Source: Flectonema sp. DT1601
Lineage: Eukaryota; Euglenozoa; Diplonemea; Diplonemida; Diplonemidae
Direction: 5' to 3'
DNA length: 64,000 nt
Assembly: GCA_964019425.1 (NCBI GenBank)
Contig: OZ025852.1
Location: 440,501-504,500, forward strand
How positions within the stretch are numbered: position 1 is the stretch's first letter; each line of letters opens with the position of its first letter. Of this stretch, positions 1-10,356 are shown in pieces. The notes beneath the pieces were generated by a model, which saw only the letters and a program-made list of their open reading frames with translations, was not told the origin of the DNA and searched no databases. Both the position numbers and the translations under genes were made by a program.

Positions 1-866
1 TTTACAGCAATTATATGCTTTAAAAGACAAAAAAAGGAATTCCTTTTTTTAGTTATCCTTTCTTCAATGAAGAAGGGAGTTGTTTTTTTTAACTCACTTG
101 CGCTCTTTAGGAACATCCCCAACTTATTTTTTTTTTTTTTTGTTTTTTGAAAAATTCATTTTTGAAAAAAAAAAAAAATCACAGCCTACAGGTATGGAAA
201 TAAGTTCCTACAGTTCTTTTCCTTGTTGGTTTGGTTGGCTTTGATGATTTTTCTTTTTTTTCTTCTTCTTTCGTTTTTTCAATGTAGGGGGTGTTCACTT
301 TATCTGAACCTTACTATTACATCGGTTTCCTTATGTAGGTATTCATTTCCCTTCACTAAAACCTTCTTTTTTTTTTTATTTATCACTTTAATACAGAATT
401 GATAAACTGAAGGTTTTTATCACCGTCTTTTCTTCTTGTTTTTTTTTGCTGCGAAAAGCATTGCTTTTAATCGGAGTGAAGTGCCTTAGTTGAGTGCATT
501 GATGTATTGCACTGAGTATAGCACTGTGTTCATTGTGTGTATTTCTTGGGAGGTGTCCATCTGAACTTCCTCGTTAAGCTCCCTTCCACATTGCCGTTCG
601 TTATATCTTTCCTCACACGTTTATATATTTTATTTTTCTTTCCTTTTGTGGTGTCCATTTACTGCGGTTCTGGGACAGTCAAGCTTCTTGTTTCTTGTTG
701 TGAGGTTTTTTTACTAAAATTCATTTCTCTCACAGCTTGTTTACACACTATTGTCAGACAGGAATCACGCCTCGAGAATTTTTGATATTAAAAGTTGAGC
801 TTAGTCATTTCAAAAAAATTTTTTTTTTTTTTTTTTTTTACTTTCTTCCGACAAGCAACCAGATAA

Positions 867-897
<31 letters not shown>
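1..897. other. AT-rich intergenic stretch
   Basis: I see no convincing gene here. The stretch is dominated by T-runs and A-runs. Just before the next gene a long T-run (about 818-839) is followed by a run of about 24 A residues that touches the ATG at 898. The short open frames in it are low-complexity and Phe/Leu-rich, as chance frames in T-rich DNA are. Confidence 0.6.
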
Positions 898-898
<1 letters not shown>

Positions 899-2136
899 TG
901 TCATCAGCAGCTACAATAAAAAGAATAAAAAACGGATTCGATCGACATTATGCCTTTAAAGTAGCATTGTGCATAGCCACAGTGATATCTATACCAATAA
1001 TAACATTCATGATTCAGTCTATGCTAGAACAAGAAGAAGCGGTAACAGAATGGAAAGCAATTCCAATGAAAGTTATAAACAGCACGACAGTGAATATGAA
1101 GGAAAGAAGGAGATCAAAATTTAAATTCAGAGCTGAATGGGGAATTGACATAACATACACCTACGCCATTAATGAAATAGAGTACACAGGAACGAATGTT
1201 TGGTTCTACGGGACCTCTGCTGGAAATTCACGTCTTCTTGCTAACGAAGTTGTGTCACAGTACGAAATTGATTCAACGGGAATCGCATACGTCAGTAACA
1301 GTGACCCACATGAATCCATCTTAATTAGAGAACTGTGGTTCAGACCGTATGGTTGTATTCTTTTATATTTGATGATCGTACAACTGCTTCTATGGTATGC
1401 TCTCGTTGAGCATGATTGGTCAAAATACCCATTTAGCCCAAAGGTGTTTCCTCCACATGACACAGAGCCTAACTTGCATCATATTCATACATCTGAAAAA
1501 CTTCGTCCGATAAGACATTTTGTCTCTGCAGCTCTTTTTATTGGATCATGGCATTTCATTGGAGGATATCTCTATACTAGATTCACGACTCTATCAAGTT
1601 ATTTGTTATACGGCTACGCAGAACAACTAACTGCATATCACATGATTGGTGTCCTCTTGGCCATCAGACTTGCATACTTAGGAGTTTTTTCATACTATGT
1701 GAACGATGCTATCCTGTTAATTGATCACAGTAGGGTTATAGTTGACACGGCTCATACATTTATTTTAAAGCAAAGCGTTAATCATCCGAGTGGATCTGTT
1801 TTTTATAAATTAGGTATTATATCGCTGTTTAAGTACGAAACTACTCAGGTGTTGAGAAACAACAAGGCAGGTAGGGATAGGAAATTACTTTATAAAAAAG
1901 AACTACAGCTGTTTCAAGGACTAGAAGTCAGTGGTGAGTTAGAGCACAAAATATCACCAGTTATGTTTAATTCGATCACAGAGGAGCTAAAACCACAATC
2001 AAACGTCACAGTCTACATTGACTGGTTTGTTGTAATTGATTTGTCGATTAGATATATGCCATTTGACTACTCGATCACAATTCCTGTTCATGTTCATCCT
2101 CAACCAACAAGCTCAACAACAAAAAAAATAAGATAA
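898..2136 (+). CDS. DUF3592-type membrane protein, 412 aa
   Basis: This is a single-exon gene for a predicted multi-pass membrane protein. A first helix lies at about residues 20-40. An extracytoplasmic part follows with a pattern typical of DUF3592 domains: a Trp-led strand (WKAIPMKVINS), a Y-Y-I-EY-G strand pair (YTYAINEIEYTG), and a late YxxxxxGxxYVSNSDPxESIL segment. A second helix at about residues 150-170 (CILLYLMIVQLLLWY) and further hydrophobic stretches at about 205-225 and 240-270 come next. The DUF3592 family has no known enzymatic function. The ATG directly follows a run of about 24 A residues, and the gene ends with TAA. The next gene on the same strand starts about 480 bases downstream. 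The domain match is by eye; the cellular role is unknown. Confidence 0.75.
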
Positions 2137-2617
2137 AAATTAAAAAAAATCATCATTTTTTTTAAATTGTTTGGGGAAAAAAAACAAAACAAACAAACAA
2201 AACAAGGCAATAATTATTAATAATTAAGTAGTTGGCTTTTAACGTTGCCAATGGAAGAAAAAAAAAAAAAAAAAAAAAAACAAACAAACAACAACGTTAC
2301 AGATACATTGATAAACACTAGCTGTTTAACTCGATATATTGTGAAGGAAAAAAAAAAAAAAAAAAAAAAAAAAAAACATCTGAGTACGGGGGGGGGAAAA
2401 AAAAGAAAAACCATTGGTGAAAAGCTATACTCATTTACCTTTTTTTTAAAAAAAAAAAAAAAAGATCCTTACACCTGCTGGCTGGTATTATTAATGCGTA
2501 ATTCATTCTTGTTTAATATTGAGTGCCAAAGAATTCAACTTTGGAGAGATTGTTTTCTAATTTCCCTGATTCAGACATCATATTTTCATTAAAATCAGAT
2601 AATATGTAAAAAAAAAA
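2137..2617. other. Homopolymer-rich spacer
   Basis: The spacer between two same-strand genes holds several A-runs (about 2259-2280, 2347-2376 and 2449-2463) and a short G-run near 2390. No gene or RNA is recognisable. A run of A lies directly upstream of the ATG at 2618. Confidence 0.6.
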
Positions 2618-5323
2618 ATGCCGAGACATCCACGTGGCAGTTACCTTCCGGGAAAGCTAGTGTCACAATCTCACTTCAGACAATCTGTTTTACTAGCCTC
2701 TACTGCAGCAACAAATGGAAGTGAACAAGCTAAACAGACTCTGTACAGACTTGCTGACTCAGTCGCTAACAAGAAACCTTTGTTGGAGTACGAAATAGTT
2801 AAATGCCTTGAAGGGTTTGCGAAAGCCAGAATAAAACATGACAAAATGTACCGAGAACTGGATCGAAAAATCAACCTTTGCAGTGACACTTTAACTGTTG
2901 GACAGTTGCAGAGTTGTTTTTTAAACTTAGTATTGGTAAAGCAACGTCCTTCTCAACCTGAAATATTTACTACTATATTATCTCGTTTTATAATAGAAGA
3001 AGCAAAGAACTCGATAAGACATTGTATCACACCTCGTCTTTCAGCATTGTCTGAAAGAACTGTTTGGTGTTATGACAGATTGCGTTATAGTGAGGGAGCT
3101 GTGCTTATCAAAGAATTGGTTCAGCTTGATGATCACCAACTGAATATTCAAATTCTTCAAACAGGAATATCAAACAGTTCCATTAACAGTGACACGGCAA
3201 CTAAACTAACATCATCGCTGATGAATTCAGATTATTGTAATTCAACGATTGACCTTCCGAGAGTATCTCACTCAATAGCATTCTTATATAACAAATCCAA
3301 TCACACAACTCAAAGTAACATTATAAAACTACTCAACACTATCATCGTTCATTGTTCAAAACCCAAACAAGTATCACTGCTGTACGCTAAAAACTGCACC
3401 AGATTAGTTGATGCTGTATCTCTTTTATGTAAACGTTGGGATACGGTTGCAAGTTTTGATTGTCTTAATGTTTTAATAAGTAAAATTCTTATTAACGGAA
3501 ATGACATGCATGCTGAGAAAACATTCTTAGCACTCGTGAGAATGAGAGTTCATCGAAGTGTGCTTTACATTAATCAGATTGTTAGCAGTGGTGACACAGC
3601 AGGGATTCAATTAGTTGTCACAAAATTGGGAGTCAAGACGATTTGTAAGTTACCCACAACAAGACCAAAACTTCTTTGGGGTTTAGCAAAAATGAAATTT
3701 GACGTTACTGCTGCTGAAGTTGAATCGATGCTATCAACAAGAACAGGCGATCAGGATGTTACGTACTTAACTTGGGCAATTATTCATGGTGGTGATCAAA
3801 ATCAAGCTGATACTTGTTTAAACAACTTATCCAAACTCATACAAACAAACGCCATAAAGCTATCAGGGCAACTGTTACATGCGTACTTAGCAATGTGTAA
3901 ACGGTTCCTGATTACTCTCGATGAGAGCATGCTTCTTTGTATTGGTTCGTTTAAGAATTGTTTTTTATCAACGATTCAATTAAAATCAGTAAAACAATTA
4001 TTATGTTCACTTGATGTTCCTGTAGAGTTACAAAACAGAGTTTTGAAAAAGAAGATCGACCGGGAATCGATGCCGGCATCACCAGTTGCTGTTAACACAT
4101 TAAAAGGTGAACTGTCAGACTTATCATCTCAAGCGATCACTTCAACGGTATTACAAATAACGTCAATGAATGATACTGAAAAATCTGCTAAGGCATCCAT
4201 CACTGTGATTCAATCTGTTTTTCATTTTCAAAAAGAACTTAATTTAGATGAATTAGCAATGTGTTCACTATGCGAATTGTATTTACATCTTGAAGGCCTT
4301 CCTGAAAATAGTTTTTCTCAGCATGTAACTGAGGCTTTAAAGAGACTGACAATTGTTTTATATGGTTTGGTGACACGTAATCCGAATACAAACTTCACAG
4401 TAAGACAAATACCAACGTTAATTCAATCGATTGGTATAAATGAAAAAACATCTTCAATTATATTTAAAACACTACAAAATCAAGTTAAAAAACACTCTAT
4501 AGATAACAATATAAATCGCAATGACATGGAACAGTTTGCGAAGGATTCGACGACTGTATTCTGTCTAATTGGTTCGAAAATAAAAACAAAAATTTCGAAT
4601 CAAAATATCTCAACGATCCGTGATTTGGGCATGATATCATTATCACATAATAAGTCACTGAGAAAGGATTCAAGGTTGATCGTTGCAATGATAGTCTCAG
4701 TTGATAACATGTATCCATTGGGTGTTAAAACTGATATTTTGACAGATGAAATTTGCAAACAAATTCCACCATTAATAAAAGAACGTAGATCAATACAAAA
4801 ATTAACATGGATGACTTGGCTATACAAAATAACGAATATATTTAAATCACGTAATTGGATAGTTCCTAGAGCCGTCGTATCAACTTTAAAACCGGTTCTG
4901 AATTTATACTTGGAAGGTATAAAAACATCAGACAACACAAAAGACCACGTCCTAGCTCTCGATGCTATAATTTTTCTTAAAAAAGAAAATTTCGTTCAAG
5001 ACGTTTCATTGCCGATTCTTAAATCGTTTTTAACATTAAAAATGATTGAAGAAAAAGAACCATCTGATGTATTTTTATTGTTTCCTGATTTAATTCAACC
5101 CCCGATGTGCATCCGCTACATCAGGAAGTACGTTTCAAAATCATCAGAAAAATTAACTCAAATTATCCAAGAAATTTTGAATTGTGAGAAGTCATCGCCT
5201 CTAAATGCCGTAGTAGAACATATAATCCTCTCTTACGACGTCAACACAACTGATGTCGGGTTGTTGAGAACACGGTACTCAGGTAGAAGTGAGATTGTCA
5301 TTGAAATGTTAAAAGACAATTAA
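2618..5323 (+). CDS. Helical-repeat protein, possibly organellar RNA-binding, 901 aa
   Basis: This long single-exon gene encodes an almost wholly alpha-helical protein without membrane helices or a catalytic motif I recognise. The sequence reads as degenerate units of about 35-40 residues with paired amphipathic helices, for example LEYEIVKCLEGFAKARIKHD near residue 55 followed by LTVGQLQSCFLNLVLVKQR near residue 92. Similar solenoids occur in organellar RNA-binding proteins of the octotricopeptide, heptatricopeptide and FASTK classes, which act in mitochondrial or plastid RNA metabolism. I see no clear C-terminal RAP domain. The N-terminus is basic (MPRHPRGSYLPGKL), which would suit organelle import. 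The start codon follows a run of A residues. The gene is surely coding; the function is a guess from repeat style. Confidence 0.7.
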   Translation: MPRHPRGSYLPGKLVSQSHFRQSVLLASTAATNGSEQAKQTLYRLADSVANKKPLLEYEIVKCLEGFAKARIKHDKMYRELDRKINLCSDTLTVGQLQSCFLNLVLVKQRPSQPEIFTTILSRFIIEEAKNSIRHCITPRLSALSERTVWCYDRLRYSEGAVLIKELVQLDDHQLNIQILQTGISNSSINSDTATKLTSSLMNSDYCNSTIDLPRVSHSIAFLYNKSNHTTQSNIIKLLNTIIVHCSKPKQVSLLYAKNCTRLVDAVSLLCKRWDTVASFDCLNVLISKILINGNDMHAEKTFLALVRMRVHRSVLYINQIVSSGDTAGIQLVVTKLGVKTICKLPTTRPKLLWGLAKMKFDVTAAEVESMLSTRTGDQDVTYLTWAIIHGGDQNQADTCLNNLSKLIQTNAIKLSGQLLHAYLAMCKRFLITLDESMLLCIGSFKNCFLSTIQLKSVKQLLCSLDVPVELQNRVLKKKIDRESMPASPVAVNTLKGELSDLSSQAITSTVLQITSMNDTEKSAKASITVIQSVFHFQKELNLDELAMCSLCELYLHLEGLPENSFSQHVTEALKRLTIVLYGLVTRNPNTNFTVRQIPTLIQSIGINEKTSSIIFKTLQNQVKKHSIDNNINRNDMEQFAKDSTTVFCLIGSKIKTKISNQNISTIRDLGMISLSHNKSLRKDSRLIVAMIVSVDNMYPLGVKTDILTDEICKQIPPLIKERRSIQKLTWMTWLYKITNIFKSRNWIVPRAVVSTLKPVLNLYLEGIKTSDNTKDHVLALDAIIFLKKENFVQDVSLPILKSFLTLKMIEEKEPSDVFLLFPDLIQPPMCIRYIRKYVSKSSEKLTQIIQEILNCEKSSPLNAVVEHIILSYDVNTTDVGLLRTRYSGRSEIVIEMLKDN

Positions 5324-5494
5324 TAAGTCTTTTTTATCCTGATTTTTTTTTTTTTTTTTTTTTTTTTTGTAAACCTATGAAAATCGATACTTCTGAGAGT
5401 CTTTTTTTGACACTTGACATTTCATATTTTTTTTTGTAAAAAAAAAAAAAAAAAAAAAAAAACCTCATTTTAAAAACAGTAACAACACAGCAGT

Positions 5495-6148
5495 ATGTTA
5501 TGGCTTAACGTCACGTTTGGTAAAGAGCGACACGAAGCACCTGTATTGAAAAAATTATTATTCCAACAACTAATAATTTTTACTATAATAAATACCTGTG
5601 TACAACTACTAAAGCTATTCGTGAGGGCTCACAACGATGCTGAAGTTAATGCTGCAGTTGTTTCAATTGCGTTGATATGGAGTACCCTACCACTAGGATT
5701 TTACGGAGTCACAAGCAACAATCGAGGTGCCTTAAGCGCATATGTTATGTATGGAATGCTGGTTGCGGGATGTCGAATCACATATTTGGTAGTAACAGTG
5801 ACTACAGTGTCAATGTCATGTCAGTACTCTCAACGTGCTCTTCAAGGTTGTAGACAAGCAGATTTGAGTTGTCTAGATCACAGCAACTGCTCACACATAG
5901 ATATTAAAAACTACAACGACCATCGTCTGCCTGGATCACCATTTTGTGAAGCTTGGGGAAATAATCTCTGTCCTCACGTTTTATGGACTCAGGATACGTT
6001 TGGTTTTGCGACCTATCGAATTATACTGTTGCTGTTGGATACGCTGACTGGATATTTTCCTCTTTACCTTGCTCACTTGTACCTATTGAGGATAAATGCA
6101 AGTGAAAGGGCGATGGGTTACGTAAAACATCTAAAATCAGATCCATAG
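5495..6148 (+). CDS. Four-helix membrane protein with Cys-rich loop, copy 1, 217 aa
   Basis: The product has four predicted membrane helices at about residues 24-46, 52-74, 80-107 and 170-195. A Cys-rich loop lies between helices 3 and 4. The loop carries the ordered motif SCQ-x(7)-GC-x(6)-C-x(4)-NC, then YN-x-H and C-x-AWG-x-NLC. The gene immediately downstream has the same architecture, so the two are tandem paralogues. The topology recalls tetraspanins, but the CCG signature is missing and I do not assign the family. The upstream sequence ends in AAAACAG about 15 bases before the ATG, a plausible splice acceptor. The gene ends in TAG. Confidence 0.75.
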   Translation: MLWLNVTFGKERHEAPVLKKLLFQQLIIFTIINTCVQLLKLFVRAHNDAEVNAAVVSIALIWSTLPLGFYGVTSNNRGALSAYVMYGMLVAGCRITYLVVTVTTVSMSCQYSQRALQGCRQADLSCLDHSNCSHIDIKNYNDHRLPGSPFCEAWGNNLCPHVLWTQDTFGFATYRIILLLLDTLTGYFPLYLAHLYLLRINASERAMGYVKHLKSDP

Positions 6149-6419
6149 CTGAAGTACAAATAATAGTGAAAGTGATAGAAGAGGTTTACTTACCCGTCTA
6201 AATCACTACTATTTTTTTTTCCCCTTTTTTTTTTTTTCGAAATTTTTCTCAATATTCTGGCTACTGAATGACTTCTAAAAGGTCATTTCAGTACACCAGT
6301 TTTTCTGTTTAGTGCTAATTGGTATGACGACGTTACACCTAAAACGATGTTAAGTAGGTTTCTTTAATGCATTCATCGTTTTCAGAACTCAAAAAAAATA
6401 ATCCCAATTCACAAGCACG

Positions 6420-7142
6420 ATGCTTTGCGAGATATTGTTTGCGAAGGAAGAAGCGAAAGTTGAATTACTACGCAAGATGTTGTTATTTCAACTTTGTACG
6501 TTTACCCTGATGAATACTGTATCAGCTATAGTCAGTGTTTACACAAATGACCAAAGTAATGTTGAAAATAGAGCTGCCATCGCTCTTTTAATATTAACGT
6601 GGACCAGTGTACCGTTTGGATTTTACGGAGGATATTATGAAAATTCTGGTGTGACGACGTTTTTCGTTGTGTACGGAGTCTTGTCAGGTTGTGCTAAAAC
6701 AGTAGTGAGAATCGTAGCGATTGTTATGGTGGCATCATCTTGTCAAGTCGATCAAATGTCATTTTTGGGATGTCAAAAAATAAGTAAAGATGTCCTTCCG
6801 TGTATCTACTCAAGCAATTGCACTAAAACAGAAATATCATACTACAACAAGCATCATGATGGTGAAGTATGCTATGCTTGGGGAGTTAATGAGTGTCAGG
6901 CATCGCCTACGATTCAGTCCTCAATGGGATTTTCATTTTGGAAAGGGTTTTTTCTTGTTGTTGATATTGCGACATCGTGTATGCCAGTTTATATTGGGTT
7001 TTTACTCTTAATAAGGATGGAATCAATACGCAGTATTAGACTCGTTCTCGAAAGACAAGATCTCACCCTTTATGAAGTCGAGAAAAGAGGAAAAGCAGTT
7101 CAAGAAAGCGAAGATGAAGAACAACGAACACTCCTTGATTAG
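6420..7142 (+). CDS. Four-helix membrane protein with Cys-rich loop, copy 2, 240 aa
   Basis: This is the paralogue of the gene just upstream. It has four predicted membrane helices and a loop between helices 3 and 4 with the same cysteine order: SCQ-x(6)-GC, SNC, YN-x-H, C-YAWG-x-NEC. Shared features outside the loop include an N-terminal start of the type ML-x(8)-E and the PFGFYGGYY segment matching PLGFYGV in copy 1. The C-terminal tail is longer and acidic (QESEDEEQR). The paired cysteines suggest disulfides in a lumenal or extracellular loop. No function can be assigned. It lies about 270 bases after copy 1 on the same strand. Confidence 0.75.
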   Translation: MLCEILFAKEEAKVELLRKMLLFQLCTFTLMNTVSAIVSVYTNDQSNVENRAAIALLILTWTSVPFGFYGGYYENSGVTTFFVVYGVLSGCAKTVVRIVAIVMVASSCQVDQMSFLGCQKISKDVLPCIYSSNCTKTEISYYNKHHDGEVCYAWGVNECQASPTIQSSMGFSFWKGFFLVVDIATSCMPVYIGFLLLIRMESIRSIRLVLERQDLTLYEVEKRGKAVQESEDEEQRTLLD

Positions 7143-7435
7143 ACATAATTCTTTTTTTTTTTTTTTCCATGCCTATGTGTTTATCTTTTGTGTTATTGAT
7201 ATTGACCGTATTTTCTTTTTTTTTTTTTCTCTTTCTTTTTTTTGATGTTTGAATATTTTTGAGAGAGTGGCTTGCATTTCGCTAATCTACAATCACTCGC
7301 TGCATCACTGCAGTTCAATAATCAAAAAAAAAAAAAAAAAAAAAAATAAGAATAACACTTGTCGATGTTTTTTGTTTGCGTCACGAAAACCTGCGAACCA
7401 AACTTAAGCTTATAAAGCTAAGGGAAGCTTTACTC

Positions 7436-7482
7436 ATGCTGCCCAACATTATCTTTCGTTCTTACAATACCTGTTTAATGCA
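7436..7482 (-). repeat. Dispersed repeat A, copy 1 (inverted)
   Basis: On the minus strand these roughly 47 bases match two other stretches of the window, at 23582-23637 and 55739-55793, both on the plus strand. The shared core includes GTATTGTAAGAACGAAA and ATGTTGGGCAGCA. The three sites are unrelated in gene context, so this is a dispersed element rather than part of the CAP/EGF duplication. It is short, and I see no coding capacity. Confidence 0.7.
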
Positions 7483-7689
7483 GGGAAAAAAAAAAAAAAA
7501 AAAAAAAAAAACTGATTTATTCAATAGGTCGGCATCGATATCACTTTTTACGTCAGCGCAACTCCTTTCTCAAGTGCTGAAAAGCGATTAGAGCAACTGA
7601 CGACACCAACACAAAAGAAAAAAGAAGCGAGATAAAAATCTTTTTTTCGATTGAATTTTTGTTGAACATCACATTAAAAGTATGAAATT

Positions 7690-7725
7690 GCTTCACAGGT
7701 TAAGTTAACAATAATGTTTCTGAAC
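7690..7725 (+). repeat. Duplicated 5' end of the downstream gene (upstream ghost start)
   Basis: The sequence TTCACAGGTTAAGTTAA followed a few bases later by ATGTTTC occurs here and again at 7788-7814, where it forms the leader and first codons of the porphobilinogen-synthase-like gene. The upstream ATG at 7714 opens a 16-codon frame starting MFLN, against MFPN in the gene. It looks like a local duplication of the gene's 5' end. If transcribed with the gene, it would act as an upstream open reading frame. Confidence 0.6.
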
Positions 7726-7807
7726 ACTGGCCTGGATTATGTCATCGTGAAATCATTCTACTAATAACAAATAGTTGTGTTGACTCTTCACAGGTTAAGT
7801 TAATATT

Positions 7808-8476
7808 ATGTTTCCAAACCTCCGTCTTCGAAGGCTTCGTATGAAGGGATCCTTGAGAAATTTATTTCAAGAAGTGAGAGTATCGAAGTCTGATTTAGTT
7901 CAAGTCATTCCTGCGTCTGGAGGACAACAAGAAGAATTATTGCAATCGGCAATTAAAGAGAGAATTGGTGGAGTTTACTTTAAAAATTGGAAAGGACTAG
8001 AAAACGCAAACTCTATTCAAGAGTTAGTTAAAATAGTGGAACTGCATTCAGATGAAGAAAATGTTGCGATTGAAGCAGCGCATAAAGGAGCTGATATTCT
8101 GGTAGTTGACGGTACCGCAGCTGCTGGCAGAGTACGTAAAGTGCTTGACGATAAAAATCTAACTAACGTTGTTATAGCTGTTAGCCTACCTGCTAACAGT
8201 TCGGAAACAGACTGTGAATCTGCAGATTTCTTCTTCATTAAGGGAGGTTTGAAATCGATTGATTTATTATCCTCTTTCAATGATAAGAATCATCGACCTG
8301 TTGCAAGCATACAACCGACTATTGAAGCTGACATGTTAAAGACTTCATTTGATAACGGATGGCTGAGTCGTGAAGCAGTCATATCTGAATATGTAGTCTC
8401 TATGAAAAGAAGTGGTGCCCGTTTCGTAACAACTCCTTTTGCGTTGGAGGCTGCTAAGCTTATTTCCTCTTGTTAA
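7808..8476 (+). CDS. Shortened porphobilinogen-synthase-like protein, 222 aa
   Basis: The protein aligns by eye with porphobilinogen synthase (ALAD/HemB) at both ends. Residues 8-34 resemble the family's RRLR...LR.L..E.R...SDL N-terminus. Residues 92-113 (KGADIL...AGRVRKVLDD) match the GADI...DGRV...LD block. Residues 139-150 (ADFFFIKGGLKS) match the ADFLIVKPSL block. Residues 177-216 (ML.....NGWL...AV.....SMKRSGARF....A.EAA) match the family C-terminus. True family members have about 325 residues and two catalytic lysines. Here the lysine of the VKP block is kept (K145), but the lysine of the second block (MSYAVK-type) is replaced in IAVSLPAN near residue 128. The Cys-rich metal-binding loop is missing entirely. 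I infer a divergent, probably non-catalytic homologue. The heme-pathway enzyme proper is unlikely. Confidence 0.65.
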   Translation: MFPNLRLRRLRMKGSLRNLFQEVRVSKSDLVQVIPASGGQQEELLQSAIKERIGGVYFKNWKGLENANSIQELVKIVELHSDEENVAIEAAHKGADILVVDGTAAAGRVRKVLDDKNLTNVVIAVSLPANSSETDCESADFFFIKGGLKSIDLLSSFNDKNHRPVASIQPTIEADMLKTSFDNGWLSREAVISEYVVSMKRSGARFVTTPFALEAAKLISSC

Positions 8477-9199
8477 AACTGCTTTAAGAAGGAAAAAAAA
8501 AAAAAGGGGAGAGGGGAAATCGACTTTTTCTTCGAGACTGTCACTATAAAGCAAACTATAGAATTTAGTTTAGCCGTGTACGTTCTTAAGTAGAACTGTT
8601 CTATAATTGTGGAGTGGATGGTGATGTGAGTTTTAGGCAATGGATAACAATCATTGACAAAACACCCATCTTTAACTTTTCTTTTGTTCATCCCCCTTCC
8701 CGTCAACACTTTCGATGACTGGAATATTAGCTACCCCCCCCACATTTAAAAAAATAAAAAATAAAAAAAGCTAAATATTTTTTTTTGCGGGTTTTTTTAA
8801 AAAAAAAAAAAAAGAAAGAAAAAAAAAAAATTTCTCAGTTTAACACCTTAGTACTTTTATTTTGAGTATTTTTAAGAGTTTATTAACTGCTTCTACGATT
8901 CACTGATGTATCACCCCACGGCCGACAACACATTATCAAAATTACCCCCCACTCAGAATGACATACATGTATTCAGATATATTTTAAAAACATTTTTTTT
9001 TAATATATATTTCAATATTTTATCGGACATTTGTCTACCAAACCGAATGACTATTTGCCAGGGCTTCTGACATGTTTTGATTTTATTGTGTGCTCCATGA
9101 GTGAAAAAAAAAGAAGCAGTATTTTTTTTTGTGTGTTTTACGATTTGCGTAACCTACAAGACATCGAGTGAAATATTAATTCACCCCCCATCAGTGGTC
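8477..9199. other. Intergenic stretch
   Basis: No gene, RNA or repeat recognised. The stretch has A-runs near 8490 and 8805-8830 and short C-runs. An AG lies about 8 bases before the next ATG. Confidence 0.5.
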
Positions 9200-10168
9200 A
9201 TGGCTTTTTATGTATATTCGTATTTCTTTCCAAAAGAAAAGCAACCGCCTGTAGGTGTAAGCTCCTCACTGAGAGAGAGTCTTGATGATAATTATAATGA
9301 AAAGACTAAGGAAACATCAGCGATTGAAGAATCGAAATATGGGAGAATATTGACGCCGCAGGAGCGCATAGCGTTGAGGAGGTCTGCTGAGGGAAACTTA
9401 TCAGTGAATGACATCGGTGATATGAATCTCGTATTGAAAGAAAAACACATCGAACGGCAAGAATTACGAAAAAATGCTGAAAATTGTGATTTGTGCTGCA
9501 CATTTTGGTCCGTACTTCGAGTTACGCCACCAATTGCAGTAATGGCCTTCACACTTGCGTGGTTTGACGTTTCTGCTGAGAGAGTAAAGGATATGAGAGC
9601 AGCCAGAAAATATATGGCAGCTATTTTTGTTCCGTTTTTAGCAACGACTGCTTTCGGTGGATATTTCTTTAGTAAATCACTAAACAGTTTGAAGCCAACC
9701 AAAGAAAACAACTTCCGTAGATCGATGTGCTACTACGCCCTGGGGGCAACTGCTTGCACTGCAGCACCAATCGGAGCCTACCACGTTCTAAGACATCACT
9801 TACTGCGACCTAAAAATATTAATAAAGTAAAGTATTTCGTTGAATTAAACCAACCACCAGTCCCTTTCAAGCCCAGTCAATATTTCGGATTGTACAAACC
9901 TTGGGATAAGATGTGTGCTAAAGAATTTTGTATACTATCTCTGTTTTACTCCTTAGCTGTTCCTTTAGGTTTGTATCTTTCAGCAATGAGGACACACGCA
10001 GGAGACGCCATCTTACTACAGGAGAATAGAGAATTTATTTATGCGTGTGTACCAATTGCGTTGCAAGTTCATGTTCGTAATGTCATAGAACGCAAAGAAC
10101 GTGAAAAGAATAGAAAACGTAAGGAAGAGAAGAAAAGACTGCTTGAAAGGCAGCCGTCGCTTGATTAA
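9200..10168 (+). CDS. Multi-pass membrane protein of unknown family, 322 aa
   Basis: The reading frame is open upstream, but the first in-frame ATG is at 9200, so I start there. The first 95 residues are polar and charged. Hydrophobic segments suitable for membrane helices follow at about residues 108-126 (VTPPIAVMAFTLAWF), 138-158 (FVPFLATTAFGGYFF), 176-196 (YYALGATACTAAPIGAY) and 258-278 (LSLFYSLAVPLGLYL). A CDLCC cluster precedes the first helix. The C-terminus is a strongly basic and acidic helix (RKEREKNRKRKEEKKR). I do not recognise the family. Size and topology would suit a protein of the mitochondrial inner membrane or ER, but nothing visible decides this. Confidence 0.6.
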   Translation: MAFYVYSYFFPKEKQPPVGVSSSLRESLDDNYNEKTKETSAIEESKYGRILTPQERIALRRSAEGNLSVNDIGDMNLVLKEKHIERQELRKNAENCDLCCTFWSVLRVTPPIAVMAFTLAWFDVSAERVKDMRAARKYMAAIFVPFLATTAFGGYFFSKSLNSLKPTKENNFRRSMCYYALGATACTAAPIGAYHVLRHHLLRPKNINKVKYFVELNQPPVPFKPSQYFGLYKPWDKMCAKEFCILSLFYSLAVPLGLYLSAMRTHAGDAILLQENREFIYACVPIALQVHVRNVIERKEREKNRKRKEEKKRLLERQPSLD

Positions 10169-10356
10169 TAATCAAATCTGTTGTGCAGGTTCATATTTCT
10201 TATACGTAAAATTTTCACCCTCCAAGGCATGCTGCTGCATCAAAAAGGGTTGTGTTCTTTAATCATTAAAATGAAATTTTACTCTCTACGTGTTTTCTGT
10301 TAAGTATAAATCACGTTATTTTTATTTTTACTAGTTCGTGGTCACAATTACATAAC

